DNA of 64,000 nt, taken from Pseudomonas sp. WJP1. GTDB lineage: Bacteria; Pseudomonadota; Gammaproteobacteria; Pseudomonadales; Pseudomonadaceae. Positions 27,969 through 36,560 of this stretch are shown here, in pieces. Where the stretch lies: the NCBI RefSeq assembly GCF_028471945.1, contig NZ_CP110128.1, positions 1,414,501 to 1,478,500 on the forward strand, read 5' to 3'. Position 1 is the first letter of the stretch; each line of letters begins with the position of its first letter. A program made the translations under genes and the position numbers. The notes beneath the pieces are model-generated. The model was not told where the DNA came from and ran no database searches. It saw nothing but the letters and a program-made list of their open reading frames with translations.

Positions 27969-29126
27969 TTACTCCCCTTGGCCGCTGGAAGCCTGCTCAG
28001 CGGGCTTGGCGGGGGCCGGGTTTTTTGCGCCGACGTTGGTCGCGTCAGTGGGCTTGACTTCGATGCCAGGCTTGACGAATTGCAGGCCTTCGGTGATCAG
28101 GCGATCGCCGGCCTTCAGGCCGTCCTCGATCAGCCATTGGTTGCCGACGGTACGGTTGGCCTTGAGCTGACGCAGTTCGACCTTGTTGTCGGGACCCACG
28201 ACCAGCGCGGTCGGCGTGCCTTTGAGGTCGCGGGTGACACCTTGCTGCGGCGCCAGGATCGCGGCGCTGTTCACGCCTGCCTGCAACTGGGCGTGTACGA
28301 ACATGCCCGGCAGAAGCGTGTGATCAGGGTTCGGGAACACGGCGCGCAGGGTGACGGAGCCGGTGGTCTGGTCAACCGAGACCTCGGAGAACTCCAGCTT
28401 GCCGTCCAGTTTGTACTGGCTACCATCCTCGAGGGTCAGTTTGACTTTCGCGGCGTTGTCGCCGGCCTTTTGCAGGCGGCCGCTTTCCAGTTCGCGGCGC
28501 AGCGCCAGCAGCTCGACCGAGGACTGGGTGACGTCGACGTAGATCGGATCCAGTTGCTGGATCACCGCCATCGCTTCGGTCTGGCCGTTGCTGACCAGCG
28601 CGCCTTCGGTGACCGACGAACGACCGATACGGCCGGTCAACGGCGCATACACCTTGGTGTAGCGCACGTTGATCTGGGCGGTTTGCAGTGCGGCTTCCGA
28701 TTGCAGGCGGTTGGCCACGGCGGTGTCGTATTCCTGGCGGCTTACGGCCTGTTCGTCGACCAGTTGCTTGTAGCGGTCGGAGACCGACTTGGTCGAACGC
28801 AGGTTGGCTTCGGCGCTTTTGAGCGTAGCGTCATAAACCGACGGATCGATCTGATACAGCTGCTGGCCGGCCTTGACGTCGCCGCCTTCCTTGAACAGAC
28901 GCTTGAGAATGATGCCGTTGACCTGTGGGCGCACTTCAGCAATGCGGAACGCACTGGTACGGCCCGGCAGCTCGGACGTCAACGTAAACGTTTGCGTCTG
29001 CAGGGTGACGACGCCGACCTGAGGCGGTGGTGGGGCCGCAGGGGCCTCTTCCTTTTTACATCCGCTGAGCAGCGATGCCAGGGCGACGGCGGCGACCAGA
29101 GCGGTAACAGCTGGCTTGAATTGCAT
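27969..29126 (-). CDS. ttgA: RND efflux periplasmic adaptor (TtgA/EmhA/MexA type)
   Basis: A 385-residue membrane fusion lipoprotein that bridges the pump and channel. Lipobox LLSGCKKEEA sets Cys23; the lipoyl/hairpin domain contains VRPQVNGIILKRLFKEGGDV (about residues 65-84) and QIDPSVYDATLKSAEANL (about 90-107). The ATG at 29126 is preferred to one at 29162 because MQFKPAVTALVAAVALASLL gives a proper lipoprotein signal. It heads the three-gene operon; the divergent repressor and the operator at 29221 lie upstream. Confidence 0.94.
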   Translation of the reverse strand: MQFKPAVTALVAAVALASLLSGCKKEEAPAAPPPPQVGVVTLQTQTFTLTSELPGRTSAFRIAEVRPQVNGIILKRLFKEGGDVKAGQQLYQIDPSVYDATLKSAEANLRSTKSVSDRYKQLVDEQAVSRQEYDTAVANRLQSEAALQTAQINVRYTKVYAPLTGRIGRSSVTEGALVSNGQTEAMAVIQQLDPIYVDVTQSSVELLALRRELESGRLQKAGDNAAKVKLTLEDGSQYKLDGKLEFSEVSVDQTTGSVTLRAVFPNPDHTLLPGMFVHAQLQAGVNSAAILAPQQGVTRDLKGTPTALVVGPDNKVELRQLKANRTVGNQWLIEDGLKAGDRLITEGLQFVKPGIEVKPTDATNVGAKNPAPAKPAEQASSGQGE

Positions 29127-29220
29127 GAAAATCCTCGGGTCAGGCGCGAAAAAAACGCACAAGAAAAGATTGAAGGTTAAAAAGTGAGGGCCGAGTGGAT
29201 AAGTAGCATGCTAAGGAATA

Positions 29221-29248
29221 TACTTACATTCATGGCTGTTTGTAAATA
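29221..29248. promoter_or_regulatory. TtgR/EmhR-type operator
   Basis: TACTTACATTCATGGCTGTT continuing into TGTAAATAG closely resembles the P. putida TtgR operator between ttgR and ttgA: TTACA-TTCATGGNTG-TTTGTAAATA with a pseudo-palindromic TTAC/GTAA frame. It lies about 95 bases before the adaptor gene and 150 before the repressor, so one site can control both promoters. Confidence 0.8.
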
Positions 29249-29394
29249 GCCGGGTCATGTAACCCGAGCCCTTACAACCGCCGTTGAAAGGTCCGAATCG
29301 TAGGTCCGGGGACGATACCCGAGAGCACTCGCCCCGCTTTTATTCAGCTGATATCCAGACATCGCTGAAGCATCCTGATTGAGGTTGTACTGCC

Positions 29395-30027
29395 ATGGTC
29401 CGTCGTACCAAAGAGGAAGCTCAAGAAACCCGCAGCCAGATACTCGAAGCGGCCGAAAAAGCCTTTTTCGAGCGGGGTGTGGCGCGCACGACCCTGGCGG
29501 ACATCGCGACCCTGGCCGGCGTCACCCGCGGGGCGATTTACTGGCATTTCAGCAACAAGGCGGACCTGGTGCAGGCCATGCTCGACAGCTTGCATGAGCC
29601 CCTTGATGAACTGGCCAAAGCCGCTGAAAGCGAAGACGAGCCCGATCCGCTGGGCTGCATGCGCCGGTTGTTGATTCATTTGTTTCATGAAGTTGCTCTG
29701 GATCCCAAGACCCGACGCATCAACGAGATTCTGTTTCATAAGTGCGAGTTCACCGATGAAATGTGCGATCTGCGTCAGCAACGTCGGACCGCTAGCCTGG
29801 ACTGCAACATGCGCATCGGCCTGACCTTGCGTAATGCCGTCAATCGTGGGCAGTTGCCGGAAGATCTCGACACCGTCCGTGCGGCTGTGAGCATTCATGC
29901 CTATATAGACGGCTTGCTGTACCAATGGTTGCTGGCCCCGGACAGCTTTGAACTGCACACCGAGGCCGAGCGTTGGGTCGATATCGCGCTGGACATGCTG
30001 CGTTTCAATCCCAGCTTGCGTAAGTGA
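29395..30027 (+). CDS. ttgR: TetR-family repressor of the efflux operon (TtgR/EmhR)
   Basis: A 210-residue TetR/AcrR repressor that leaves its operator when it binds antibiotics, flavonoids or solvents, so inducing the pump. The HTH is [20 protein letters not shown] (about residues 31-50), starting after [20 protein letters not shown]. Conserved ligand-domain stretches [20 protein letters not shown] (about 103-122) and the end [12 protein letters not shown] match TtgR/EmhR. It is divergent from ttgABC with the shared operator at 29221. Confidence 0.93.
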   Translation: MVRRTKEEAQETRSQILEAAEKAFFERGVARTTLADIATLAGVTRGAIYWHFSNKADLVQAMLDSLHEPLDELAKAAESEDEPDPLGCMRRLLIHLFHEVALDPKTRRINEILFHKCEFTDEMCDLRQQRRTASLDCNMRIGLTLRNAVNRGQLPEDLDTVRAAVSIHAYIDGLLYQWLLAPDSFELHTEAERWVDIALDMLRFNPSLRK

Positions 30028-30670
30028 AACAAAATGCGTAATCGGCTTCCCATGTGTCAACCGCTGAAGCCTTAGATGAACAGTTCTTCACGGGCGTTGT
30101 GGCGCAAGGGTGCTTTTATATACGCCTGTTTGGCAGGTTGACAGGTAGCAGGCTCAGTATTTTGTAGGGATTTTGTGTCGGCCGCGTAGGAGCGAGGCTT
30201 GCCCGCGATGGCGGCCTGATAGCCGACCTATGTTTTGTTGACTGTGTACATATCCATTGCTGCGGTAACGGCCACTTATGGTTTCGCCCTGACGGCCGAC
30301 TCCCTTTGGCAAACGCCCCAAAGGAAGCAAAGGTCTCGCCCCGGCGTCCGGCCCCTCGCTAAGGCTCGGCGTTCCTTCGCTCCGGCATCCATCCGGGGGC
30401 ATCGCCCTCCGGTTGGCTTCGCTGGCACCTACATGCGATGTGTTCGACTGCGTCGAACGGCGCTGCGCGCCAATCCCCGGATGGACACCTCCACTCAGCC
30501 TCCCGAAGGGGCGGGTGGATCAAAATCAAAAACAGCCGAGGCGAGCTGACACTCGACCTCATTGTTGGCGCAGTCCCCCTGTAGGAGCTGCCGAAGGCTG
30601 CTCCAACAAGGCTAAAAAGCGATATCCAATTCTGAAAAGCCGCAATACGCCACTTTATTATGTGCATGAG
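30028..30670. other. Intergenic region with dispersed repeats
   Basis: About 640 bases between ttgR and the DUF3077 gene. It holds a single REP half (TAGGAGCGAGGCTTGCCCGC at 30188-30207) and a long dispersed repeat (30236-30556). Open frames here on both strands follow the repeat and are not credible genes. Confidence 0.6.
30236..30556. repeat. Long dispersed intergenic repeat of fluorescens-group Pseudomonas
   Basis: The stretch opens with TATCCATTGCTGCGGTAACG, passes through CCTCGCTAAGGCTCGGCGTT, CCATCCGGGGGCATCGCC and GTTCGACTGCGTCGAACGG, and ends near CAGCCGAGGCGAGCTGACAC. From memory this roughly 320-base unit recurs in many copies in these genomes, always between genes, and is often mis-annotated as short proteins. 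It contains small palindromes such as CCGTTCGACG/CGTCGAAC. Function unknown. Confidence 0.6.
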
Positions 30671-30985
30671 TTATCGCTGTTGCGTTGCCTGCCTACTCTT
30701 GCGATCAACCCCTCGCTCCAACACCTTCGCCACATCATCGATCACCGCTTTGCTCATCGCAGTCAGGTAATGCGCGGCCCAGGCGTGGTGGTCGGAATCT
30801 CGGGCGTAAGCGGCATCCACGGTCAAGGACTTGGCGAGGAACAGCAGGTCGGAGGCTTGAGCCAGGGCGTCGGCGACGGGGACGTCTCGACAGACGTGGA
30901 ACAGAGGTTGATTCGAGAGATACAGGAAGGGTGTGAAACCGACGGTTTTTAGTTCTGATGGTGAGGGCGGGTTTGTTTTGGTCAT
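30671..30985 (-). CDS. DUF3077 family protein
   Basis: A 104-residue soluble protein of the Pseudomonas-restricted DUF3077 family. The family pattern is visible: a beta-strand PFLYLSNQPLFHVCRDVPV (about residues 19-37) then a helical core DALAQASDLLFLAKSLTVDA and DHHAWAAHYLTAMSKAVIDD (about 64-83). These proteins occur in several copies per genome and have no known function. TGGAG lies 8 bases before the ATG. The 250 bases upstream form a structured leader (31010-31240), an association that I recall repeating at other DUF3077 loci. Confidence 0.8.
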   Translation of the reverse strand: MTKTNPPSPSELKTVGFTPFLYLSNQPLFHVCRDVPVADALAQASDLLFLAKSLTVDAAYARDSDHHAWAAHYLTAMSKAVIDDVAKVLERGVDRKSRQATQQR

Positions 30986-31009
30986 GAGATTGCTCCAGGG
31001 TTCAAGGAG

Positions 31010-31240
31010 CTGCCGCTTTCGTTACCACACGAAAGGGTGGCAGCTGTACGCAGGGTGGTAAACCGGGAACCAAGGAAACCGGCACGCCCGAAGGCGTCCC
31101 ACGCACAGCCGCCATAACTCAAAAACACAGACGTTCAAAACGTCCTAGTTCATGCTGAAGGCACAGTCGCGCTGGTTTCTCCGGGTTACCACACCCGATC
31201 ACTACATCGGCAGTGACAACCGGAGACTATCCCGTCAAAG
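31010..31240 (-). ncRNA. Candidate structured RNA leader of the DUF3077 gene
   Basis: Several nested stems can be drawn. On the minus strand ACGCC-TTCG-GGCGT (31084-31097) has a cUUCGg tetraloop; GACGTT-(3)-AACGTC is at 31130-31144; TCTCCGG/CCGGAGA encloses CACT-(8)-AGTG between 31178 and 31225; and GCTGTGCGT pairs with (A)CGTACAGC from 31039-31109. The TTACCACAC/GTGGTAA word occurs at both ends. The UUCG loop appears only on the minus strand, so the RNA probably belongs to the DUF3077 transcript. No Rfam family is claimed. Confidence 0.4.
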
Positions 31241-31407
31241 AAAAGCGCAACAAGGCATCAAAGTGCCAAAAGCGAAATTCGGAGTTTGCCTACAAGGTCC
31301 TAAGGCGTCATCCGATAATTCGACACCTTAGGTAAACGCACATAAACATCTGGCATAAACAAATCGACGTTTTTGTTTCTGGGGTTTCTGGGATTACGTG
31401 AAAACCC

Positions 31408-31439
31408 AAAAAAAGCCCCGGCTCATAAGAGTCCAGGGC
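31408..31439 (-). terminator. Terminator of the arsR-MFS-xenB operon
   Basis: Imperfect GCCCTGGACTC-TTAT-GAGCCGGGGC stem on the minus strand followed by seven T, about 25 bases after xenB. Confidence 0.75.
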
Positions 31440-31462
31440 GTTTGCATTTCAACGGCTGACGA

Positions 31463-32512
31463 TTACAACGTCGGGTAGTCGATGTAGCCGACCGGGCCTT
31501 TACCGTAGAACAATTCCGGACGCGCCTCGTTCAGCGGCGCATCAGCCTTCAACCGTGCAGGCAGATCCGGGTTGGCAATGAACGGCACACCGAAGGCGAC
31601 CGCATCAGCCTTGCCGCTCGCCAGCCAGGCGTTGGCAGTGTCCCTGGTGAAGCGTTCGTTGATGATGTACGGGCCGCCGAAGGCTTCCTTGATCTGTGGG
31701 CCGAGGCTGTCGTCGGCTTCTTTTTCGCGCGAGCAGATGAAGGCGATGCCACGTTTGCCCAGTTCGCGAGCGACGTAGGTGAAGGTTTCGGCGAGGTTGT
31801 CGTCACCCATGTCATGGGAGTCGGCGCGTGGTGCCAGGTGCACACCAACGCGGCCGGCGCCCCAGACTTCGATCGCGGCGTCGGTCACTTCCAGCAACAG
31901 GCGGGCACGGTTTTCCAGGGAGCCGCCGTATTGGTCGGTGCGCTGGTTGGTGCTGCTTTGCAGGAACTGGTCGAGCAGGTAGCCGTTGGCTCCGTGGATT
32001 TCCACGCCATCGAAACCGGCGGCCTTGGCGTTTTCGGCACCCACGCGGTAAGCATCGACGATGTCGGCGATTTCAGCGGTTTCCAGCGCGCGGGGCGTCG
32101 GGTAATCGGCCAGCGGACGCACCAGGCTGACGTGGCCTTTCGGCTGGATGGCGCTCGGGGCGACCGGTTTTTCACCGTTCAGGTACGACTCGTGGGACAC
32201 CCGGCCGACGTGCCACAGCTGCAGGAAGATCTTGCCGCCCGCGCCGTGGATCGCCTTGGTGACGTTGGTCCAGCCGCGCACCTGGTCGTTGGACCAGATG
32301 CCCGGGGTGTCCGGGTAGCCGACGCCCATCGGGGTGACCGAAGTGGCTTCGCTGAGGATCAGGCCGGCCGAAGCGCGTTGTACGTAGTACTCGGCCATCA
32401 GCGCGTTGGGTACGCGGCCTTCGTCGGCGCGGCAGCGGGTCAGCGGGGCCATGATGATGCGGTTGGCCAGTTCGAGGTCGCCCAGTTTGATCGGATCGAA
32501 AATAGTCGTCAT
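31463..32512 (-). CDS. xenB: Xenobiotic reductase B, Old Yellow Enzyme family
   Basis: A 349-residue FMN-dependent ene-reductase using NADPH to reduce activated alkenes, nitrate esters and nitroaromatics. The barrel marks are MTTIFDPIKLGDLELANRII, APLTRCRADEGRVPN with the redox-tuning Cys, the substrate-binding pair in FDGVEIHGANGYLLDQFLQS (His-x-x-Asn, about residues 179-182) and the FMN phosphate site near the C-terminus. It closely matches P. fluorescens I-C XenB as I remember it. Third gene of an operon after an ArsR regulator and an MFS exporter (gaps of 35 and 21 bases), which suggests response to electrophiles. Confidence 0.93.
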   Translation of the reverse strand: MTTIFDPIKLGDLELANRIIMAPLTRCRADEGRVPNALMAEYYVQRASAGLILSEATSVTPMGVGYPDTPGIWSNDQVRGWTNVTKAIHGAGGKIFLQLWHVGRVSHESYLNGEKPVAPSAIQPKGHVSLVRPLADYPTPRALETAEIADIVDAYRVGAENAKAAGFDGVEIHGANGYLLDQFLQSSTNQRTDQYGGSLENRARLLLEVTDAAIEVWGAGRVGVHLAPRADSHDMGDDNLAETFTYVARELGKRGIAFICSREKEADDSLGPQIKEAFGGPYIINERFTRDTANAWLASGKADAVAFGVPFIANPDLPARLKADAPLNEARPELFYGKGPVGYIDYPTL

Positions 32513-32533
32513 GAAATAGCTCTCTTGTGAAGA

Positions 32534-33700
32534 TCAGTTGGTAACAGGGGCCAGTTCGGGGTCGCCGCTCTGACGGAAGGTGATCAGGGTCGCCAGCAGG
32601 GCGAGTACCGCCAGGGCCGCTGCCGCCAGGGGCACGCTGGTCAGGCCGAAACCGTGGGCGATGACGCTGCCGCCGACCCAGGCGCCCAGGGCATTGCCGA
32701 CGTTGAAGGCGCCGATGTTCAGGGTTGAGACCAGGTTCGGTGCGGCCTTGCCGTAGGTCACCACGTTCACCTGCAGGGCAGGCACGGCGGCGAAACACGC
32801 GGTGGCCCAGAGGAACAGGGTGATTTCGGTGGGGATCAGCGCGACGCTGGTCCAGGTCAATACGGTGGAGACCACGGCCATGGCGATGAAGACGCCGATT
32901 AGCGTTGCCGCCAGGCCCTTGTCCGCCAGCTTGCCGCCGATGATGTTGCCGACGGTCAGGCCCAGGCCGATGAGCATCAGGGTCCAGGTGACGCCGCGGG
33001 GCGAGACGCCGGTGACTTCGCCCAACAGTGGCGCTACATAAGTGAACAGGGTGAACACCGAGGCGGCGAACAGCGCGGTCATGCTCAGGGACAGCCAGAT
33101 ACCGGCACCCTTGAGCGCACGCAGTTCGGCGCGCATGTCGAGTTTTTCTTCATCGCGCTTGGCCGGCAGGAAGCGAACCAGGCCGATCAAAGCGATCACG
33201 CCGATCACGGTCACCGCCCAGAAGGTCGAGCGCCAGCCGGCCTGTTGACCGAGCGCGGTGCCCAGCGGTACGCCGAGGACGTTGGCCAGGGTCAGGCCGG
33301 TGAACATCAGGGCCACGGCCGAGGCGCGTTTGTTGGCGGGCACCAGGCCTGCGGCCACCACCGAACCGATGCCGAAGAACGCACCGTGGCACAGCGCCGT
33401 CACCACACGGGCAAACATCAGCACGTTGTAGTCACTGGCCACCGCGCAGAGCAGGTTGCCGACAATGAAGATGCCCATCAACGCCACCAGGGCGGCCTTG
33501 CGCGGCAGCCGGGCGGTGGCCAGTGCCATGAACGGCGCACCAATGGCCACGCCCAGGGCGTAACCGGTCACCAGCCAGCCGGCGCCGGGGATCGACACAC
33601 CGAGGTCGGCCGCCACATCGGGCAGCAAGCCCATGATGACGAACTCGGTGGTGCCGATGGCGAAGGCGCTTAACGCCAATATGAGTAGCGAGAGGGGCAT
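32534..33700 (-). CDS. MFS exporter, DHA1 (AraJ/YdhP-like) type
   Basis: A 388-residue MFS protein with the drug:H+ antiporter-1 pattern: ALSAFAIGTTEFVIMGLLPD in helix 1, GAPFMALATARLPRKAALV in loop 2-3 and RVVTALCHGAFFGIGSVVAA in helix 4. Members of this AraJ/YdhP group export sugars, chloramphenicol-like drugs or purines; the real substrate here is unknown. AAGGA lies before the ATG at 33700. Between an ArsR-type regulator and xenB, so it probably expels toxic electrophiles or their reduced products. Confidence 0.85.
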   Translation of the reverse strand: MPLSLLILALSAFAIGTTEFVIMGLLPDVAADLGVSIPGAGWLVTGYALGVAIGAPFMALATARLPRKAALVALMGIFIVGNLLCAVASDYNVLMFARVVTALCHGAFFGIGSVVAAGLVPANKRASAVALMFTGLTLANVLGVPLGTALGQQAGWRSTFWAVTVIGVIALIGLVRFLPAKRDEEKLDMRAELRALKGAGIWLSLSMTALFAASVFTLFTYVAPLLGEVTGVSPRGVTWTLMLIGLGLTVGNIIGGKLADKGLAATLIGVFIAMAVVSTVLTWTSVALIPTEITLFLWATACFAAVPALQVNVVTYGKAAPNLVSTLNIGAFNVGNALGAWVGGSVIAHGFGLTSVPLAAAALAVLALLATLITFRQSGDPELAPVTN

Positions 33701-33735
33701 GGGTGGATTCCTTGTCGGCTGGCTGACGTAAAGGG

Positions 33736-34038
33736 TCAGAGCTCTTTGCTGAAGATGCGGAGGAACTCCTGGATGGTTTCCTCGTTACGTTTGAAGAAGT
33801 GCCACTGGCCGACTTTTCGGCTGCTGATCAGGCCGGCGCGTTGCAGGGTGGCCAGGTGTGCGGACACCGTGGATTGCGACAGGCCGCAACGTTGATCGAT
33901 CTGCCCGGCGCAAACGCCGTGCTCGTTGCTATGGGACTGATCGGGGAATTCGACGGTCGGGTCTTTGAGCCAGTGCAGGATGTCTCGCCGTACCGGGTGC
34001 GCCAGGGCTTTTATTATTTCGTCGAGGTCAAGGTTCAT
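33736..34038 (-). CDS. ArsR-family winged-helix regulator with a Cys pair
   Basis: A 100-residue ArsR/SmtB-type repressor. The DNA-reading helix is CGLSQSTVSAHLATLQRAGL (about residues 51-70), preceded by LDEIIKALAHPVRRDILHWL. It lacks the ELCVCDL metal motif, but has Cys43 and Cys51 just before and at the start of the recognition HTH, placed where a disulfide or thiol adduct could change DNA binding. First gene of the arsR-MFS-xenB operon, with a palindromic candidate operator at 34095-34112. A role as an electrophile or redox sensor, parallel to NemR for nemA in E. coli, is inference. Confidence 0.85.
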   Translation of the reverse strand: MNLDLDEIIKALAHPVRRDILHWLKDPTVEFPDQSHSNEHGVCAGQIDQRCGLSQSTVSAHLATLQRAGLISSRKVGQWHFFKRNEETIQEFLRIFSKEL

Positions 34039-34066
34039 GGTCGGGGGCTCGTGATTAGTAAAACGC

Positions 34067-34112
34067 TATATCGCGATGAAGCGAACTTTAAATCGGTATT
34101 TCGCGATATACC
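34067..34112. promoter_or_regulatory. Candidate operator of the ArsR-type regulator
   Basis: GGTATTTCGCGATATACC (34095-34112) is an almost perfect palindrome, and a related TATATCGCGATGA lies at 34067-34079. A third similar word, CGGTATATCGGG, follows near 34145. They sit 30-75 bases upstream of the arsR start, where an autorepressor would bind. Confidence 0.6.
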
Positions 34113-34209
34113 AATATGATTTCGATCTGATGGCCGAACAAATCGGTATATCGGGTTATAACGATACGAGGATTGTATAGGGACAAGGGCGCGGTGCTAA
34201 GCTGCGCCC

Positions 34210-34788
34210 ATGAACTATCTCGCACATCTTCACCTCGGTGGCCAGCGTCCCGGTCAATTGCTCGGCAGTCTCTATGGCGATTTCGTCAAGGGACGGCTGC
34301 AAGGGCAGTTCGATCCGGAAATCGAAACGGCCATCCAGCTGCATCGCAGCATCGACGTGTTCACCGATCGCCATCCGTTGGTGGATGTTGCGTTGTCGAG
34401 GTTTTCCCTGACGCGCCGGCGCTATGCCGGGATCGTGCTCGACGTGTTTTTCGATCATTGCCTGGCACGGGACTGGACGCTGTACGCGGACCGGCCGTTG
34501 GAGCTGTTCACTTCGGACGTGTACCGGGTGCTGTCCACCCAATCCCAGCTGCCGGAACGCCTGGCGAAAATCGCGCCGCACATGGTGGCCAATGACTGGT
34601 TGGGGTCTTATCGGGAATTCGAAGTGCTGGAGCAGGTGTTGCGGGGGATTTCCCGGCGCTTGACCCGGCCGGAGGAACTGGCGGCGGCGATGCAGGAATT
34701 GCGAGTGTTGTATGAGCCGTTGAGCGAGGATTTTCGGTTGTTCTATCCGCAGTTGCAGGATTTTGCCCGAAACCATCCACCAACATAG
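34210..34788 (+). CDS. acpH: Acyl carrier protein phosphodiesterase
   Basis: A 192-residue HD-domain-like hydrolase that removes 4'-phosphopantetheine from holo-ACP. Family marks are MNYLAHLHLGGQRPGQLLGS at the start, GDFVKGRL, the helix with QLHRSIDVFTDRHPLV (about residues 46-61) and VLDVFFDHCLARDW (about 76-89), whose His/Asp residues bind the metal. Length is normal for AcpH. It stands alone and is followed by a REP pair. Confidence 0.9.
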   Translation: MNYLAHLHLGGQRPGQLLGSLYGDFVKGRLQGQFDPEIETAIQLHRSIDVFTDRHPLVDVALSRFSLTRRRYAGIVLDVFFDHCLARDWTLYADRPLELFTSDVYRVLSTQSQLPERLAKIAPHMVANDWLGSYREFEVLEQVLRGISRRLTRPEELAAAMQELRVLYEPLSEDFRLFYPQLQDFARNHPPT

Positions 34789-34792
34789 ACCC

Positions 34793-34887
34793 CCTGTGGG
34801 AGCGAGCCTGCTCGCGATAGCGGCATGTCATTCAACATCGTCGTTGAATGTTAGCCCGCCATCGCGAGCAGGCTCACTCCCACAAGG
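34793..34887. repeat. REP/REPIN inverted pair after acpH
   Basis: GTGGGAGCGAGCCTGCTCGC and its inverted partner, with a TTCAACATC-GTC-GTTGAATG stem in the spacer, between convergent genes. Confidence 0.85.
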
Positions 34888-34914
34888 TTTTGCATTTCTT
34901 CAGGGGGTATTGCG

Positions 34915-35706
34915 TCAGGCTGCGATAGCGGGTCGCATCGGGGCTTGCTGGGTTTGCGGAATCGCCCCAAACAACGCCTTCTGCACCGCCTGCTGCGCGT
35001 CGAACGCCAGTGCTGCACGCTCACGTCCTTCGCAAGCGATCGGCTTGAGCAGATGAATCTCCACCGCGCCGCGGTCATTGCCAAACAGGCGCATCAGGTG
35101 CGACAACAGATCATCATCGCCAATGAACGGCGCCAGTGTGTCGGGCTCGCCGTTGCGCACATATCGAATCGCCACTGGTTGCAGCGCCACTTCGGAGTCG
35201 ATGGCGGCTGACAGCAAGCGACCATGGAAAGTGCGCAGCGAGCGACCATCGGTGGTGGTGCCCTCCGGGAACATCAGCAGCGGATGTTCCTGTTGCAGAT
35301 GGCGGGTCATCTGTTTGCGGATCAACTGGCTGTCGCCGGAACCGCGACGGATAAACAGGCTGCCGGCCTTGGCTGCCAGCCAGCCCGCCACCGGCCAGGT
35401 GCGCACTTCGGCCTTGGACAGGAACGACAATGGCGTGAGCATGCCCAGCAGTGGGATGTCGGTCCAGGATATGTGGTTGCTGACCCAGAGCATCGGCGTT
35501 TTCGGCAACTCACCGTGCACCGTCACATCGAAGGGCAGGGCGTTGCTCAGGCGCGCCATGAAAAACCGCGACCAGCGCTGGCGGCGCTCCATCGAATGGC
35601 TCAGCCCCAGCCGCTCGAAGATACCAAACACGGTGGCCATGCTCAGGCCGAGCCCGACCACCAGCAACACCCGTGCGATTCGCGCATACACGCGCAACCG
35701 ACGCAT
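34915..35706 (-). CDS. olsA: Lyso-ornithine lipid O-acyltransferase (PlsC family)
   Basis: A 263-residue membrane-bound acyltransferase that adds the second acyl chain to lyso-ornithine lipid. The PlsC/LPLAT motifs are VSNHISWTDIPLLG (HxxxxD, about residues 74-87) and MFPEGTTTDG (about 142-151); an N-terminal helix (about 12-30) anchors it. The ATG at 35706 overlaps the olsB stop (TGATG), so the two steps are co-translated. A longer reading frame upstream is only the olsB antisense-frame overlap. The olsB-olsA pair matches the P. aeruginosa operon. Confidence 0.9.
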   Translation of the reverse strand: MRRLRVYARIARVLLVVGLGLSMATVFGIFERLGLSHSMERRQRWSRFFMARLSNALPFDVTVHGELPKTPMLWVSNHISWTDIPLLGMLTPLSFLSKAEVRTWPVAGWLAAKAGSLFIRRGSGDSQLIRKQMTRHLQQEHPLLMFPEGTTTDGRSLRTFHGRLLSAAIDSEVALQPVAIRYVRNGEPDTLAPFIGDDDLLSHLMRLFGNDRGAVEIHLLKPIACEGRERAALAFDAQQAVQKALFGAIPQTQQAPMRPAIAA

Positions 35707-36461
35707 CACACAGCCGCCTTGAAGTGTTTGGCGTAGCGCGGGCAAAGCTCGTCGCGCTTGAGCAGGATGAACACATCGGCCACCTGGAAATCTTCGTCCC
35801 AGCACGGCTCGCCGCAGATCTTCGCGCCCAGGCGCATGTAGGCCTTGAGCAGCGGCGGCATTTCGGCGATCACGTTCGAGGGAATATCCAGGGTCGGCAG
35901 CGGTTTTTTCGGTTCGGCCCGCAGGTGTTCGGTGCACAGGTAACGTTCGCGCAGGCGCTGCATGATGGCGTGGGCCTGGATTCCGCCGTCCTGCATCGGA
36001 ATGCTCGCGCAGCCCATCAGGTAGCTGTAGCCGCCCTGGTTCAGGACTTCCGCCAGTTCGCCCCAGAGTACGGCGATGGTGCCGCCGTTGCGGTAGGCCG
36101 GGTCGACGCAGGTGCGACCGATTTCCAGGATCGGGCCCTTCAAGTGAACCAGGCCGTGCAGGCTGAACTCTTCTTCGCTGTAGAACTTGCCCAGGCTGCT
36201 GGCGGCGGTGTGGTCGAGCAGGCGGGTGGTCGCCACCAGGCGCCCGGTGTTCAGGTCGCGCACGCCGATGTGGGTGCAGTGAACATCGTAGTCGTCCATG
36301 TCCAGACCCAGCTCCGCGCCTTTGAGCTTGGCGTTGAACTCGCCGCTGAACACGTTGAAACGCAAGGCCTGTGCCTCTTGCAAAGCCTCGGCGCCTATCA
36401 GACGTTCGGCTTGCAGGCGGCGTTCGTTGCCGGTGTCGCTGATGCGGGCGATCTGAGTCAT
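35706..36461 (-). CDS. olsB: L-ornithine N-alpha-acyltransferase
   Basis: A 251-residue GNAT-like enzyme that transfers a 3-hydroxyacyl group from ACP to ornithine, the first step of phosphorus-free ornithine lipids. Recognised by [20 protein letters not shown] (about residues 26-45), [20 protein letters not shown] (about 112-131) and [14 protein letters not shown], all typical of OlsB/hemolysin-like acyltransferases. Ornithine lipids replace phospholipids when phosphate is scarce; an 11-bp-periodic Pho-box-like array 100 bases upstream fits this. Confidence 0.92.
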   Translation of the reverse strand: MTQIARISDTGNERRLQAERLIGAEALQEAQALRFNVFSGEFNAKLKGAELGLDMDDYDVHCTHIGVRDLNTGRLVATTRLLDHTAASSLGKFYSEEEFSLHGLVHLKGPILEIGRTCVDPAYRNGGTIAVLWGELAEVLNQGGYSYLMGCASIPMQDGGIQAHAIMQRLRERYLCTEHLRAEPKKPLPTLDIPSNVIAEMPPLLKAYMRLGAKICGEPCWDEDFQVADVFILLKRDELCPRYAKHFKAAV

Positions 36462-36560
36462 GGCGAATCTCCGTGCGGGCTGCTCACCCGTCTTGGGGGT
36501 TACAGCGAATCGACTTTCTTTATCCAGCCGTGTTGTGCAAAGTCAGGCTATGTAGCCCCG

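Larger units (their letters stand above)
30986..31462. other. Intergenic region upstream of the DUF3077 gene
   Basis: Nearly 480 bases. 31010-31240 holds the structured leader; 31240-31400 is AT-richer and probably contains the DUF3077 promoter; 31408-31439 is the xenB terminator. No gene seen. Confidence 0.5.

Noticed and set aside
30235..30549. Short proteins on both strands between ttgR and the DUF3077 gene
   Set aside because: They translate the dispersed repeat and would recur at each copy; no coding signature.
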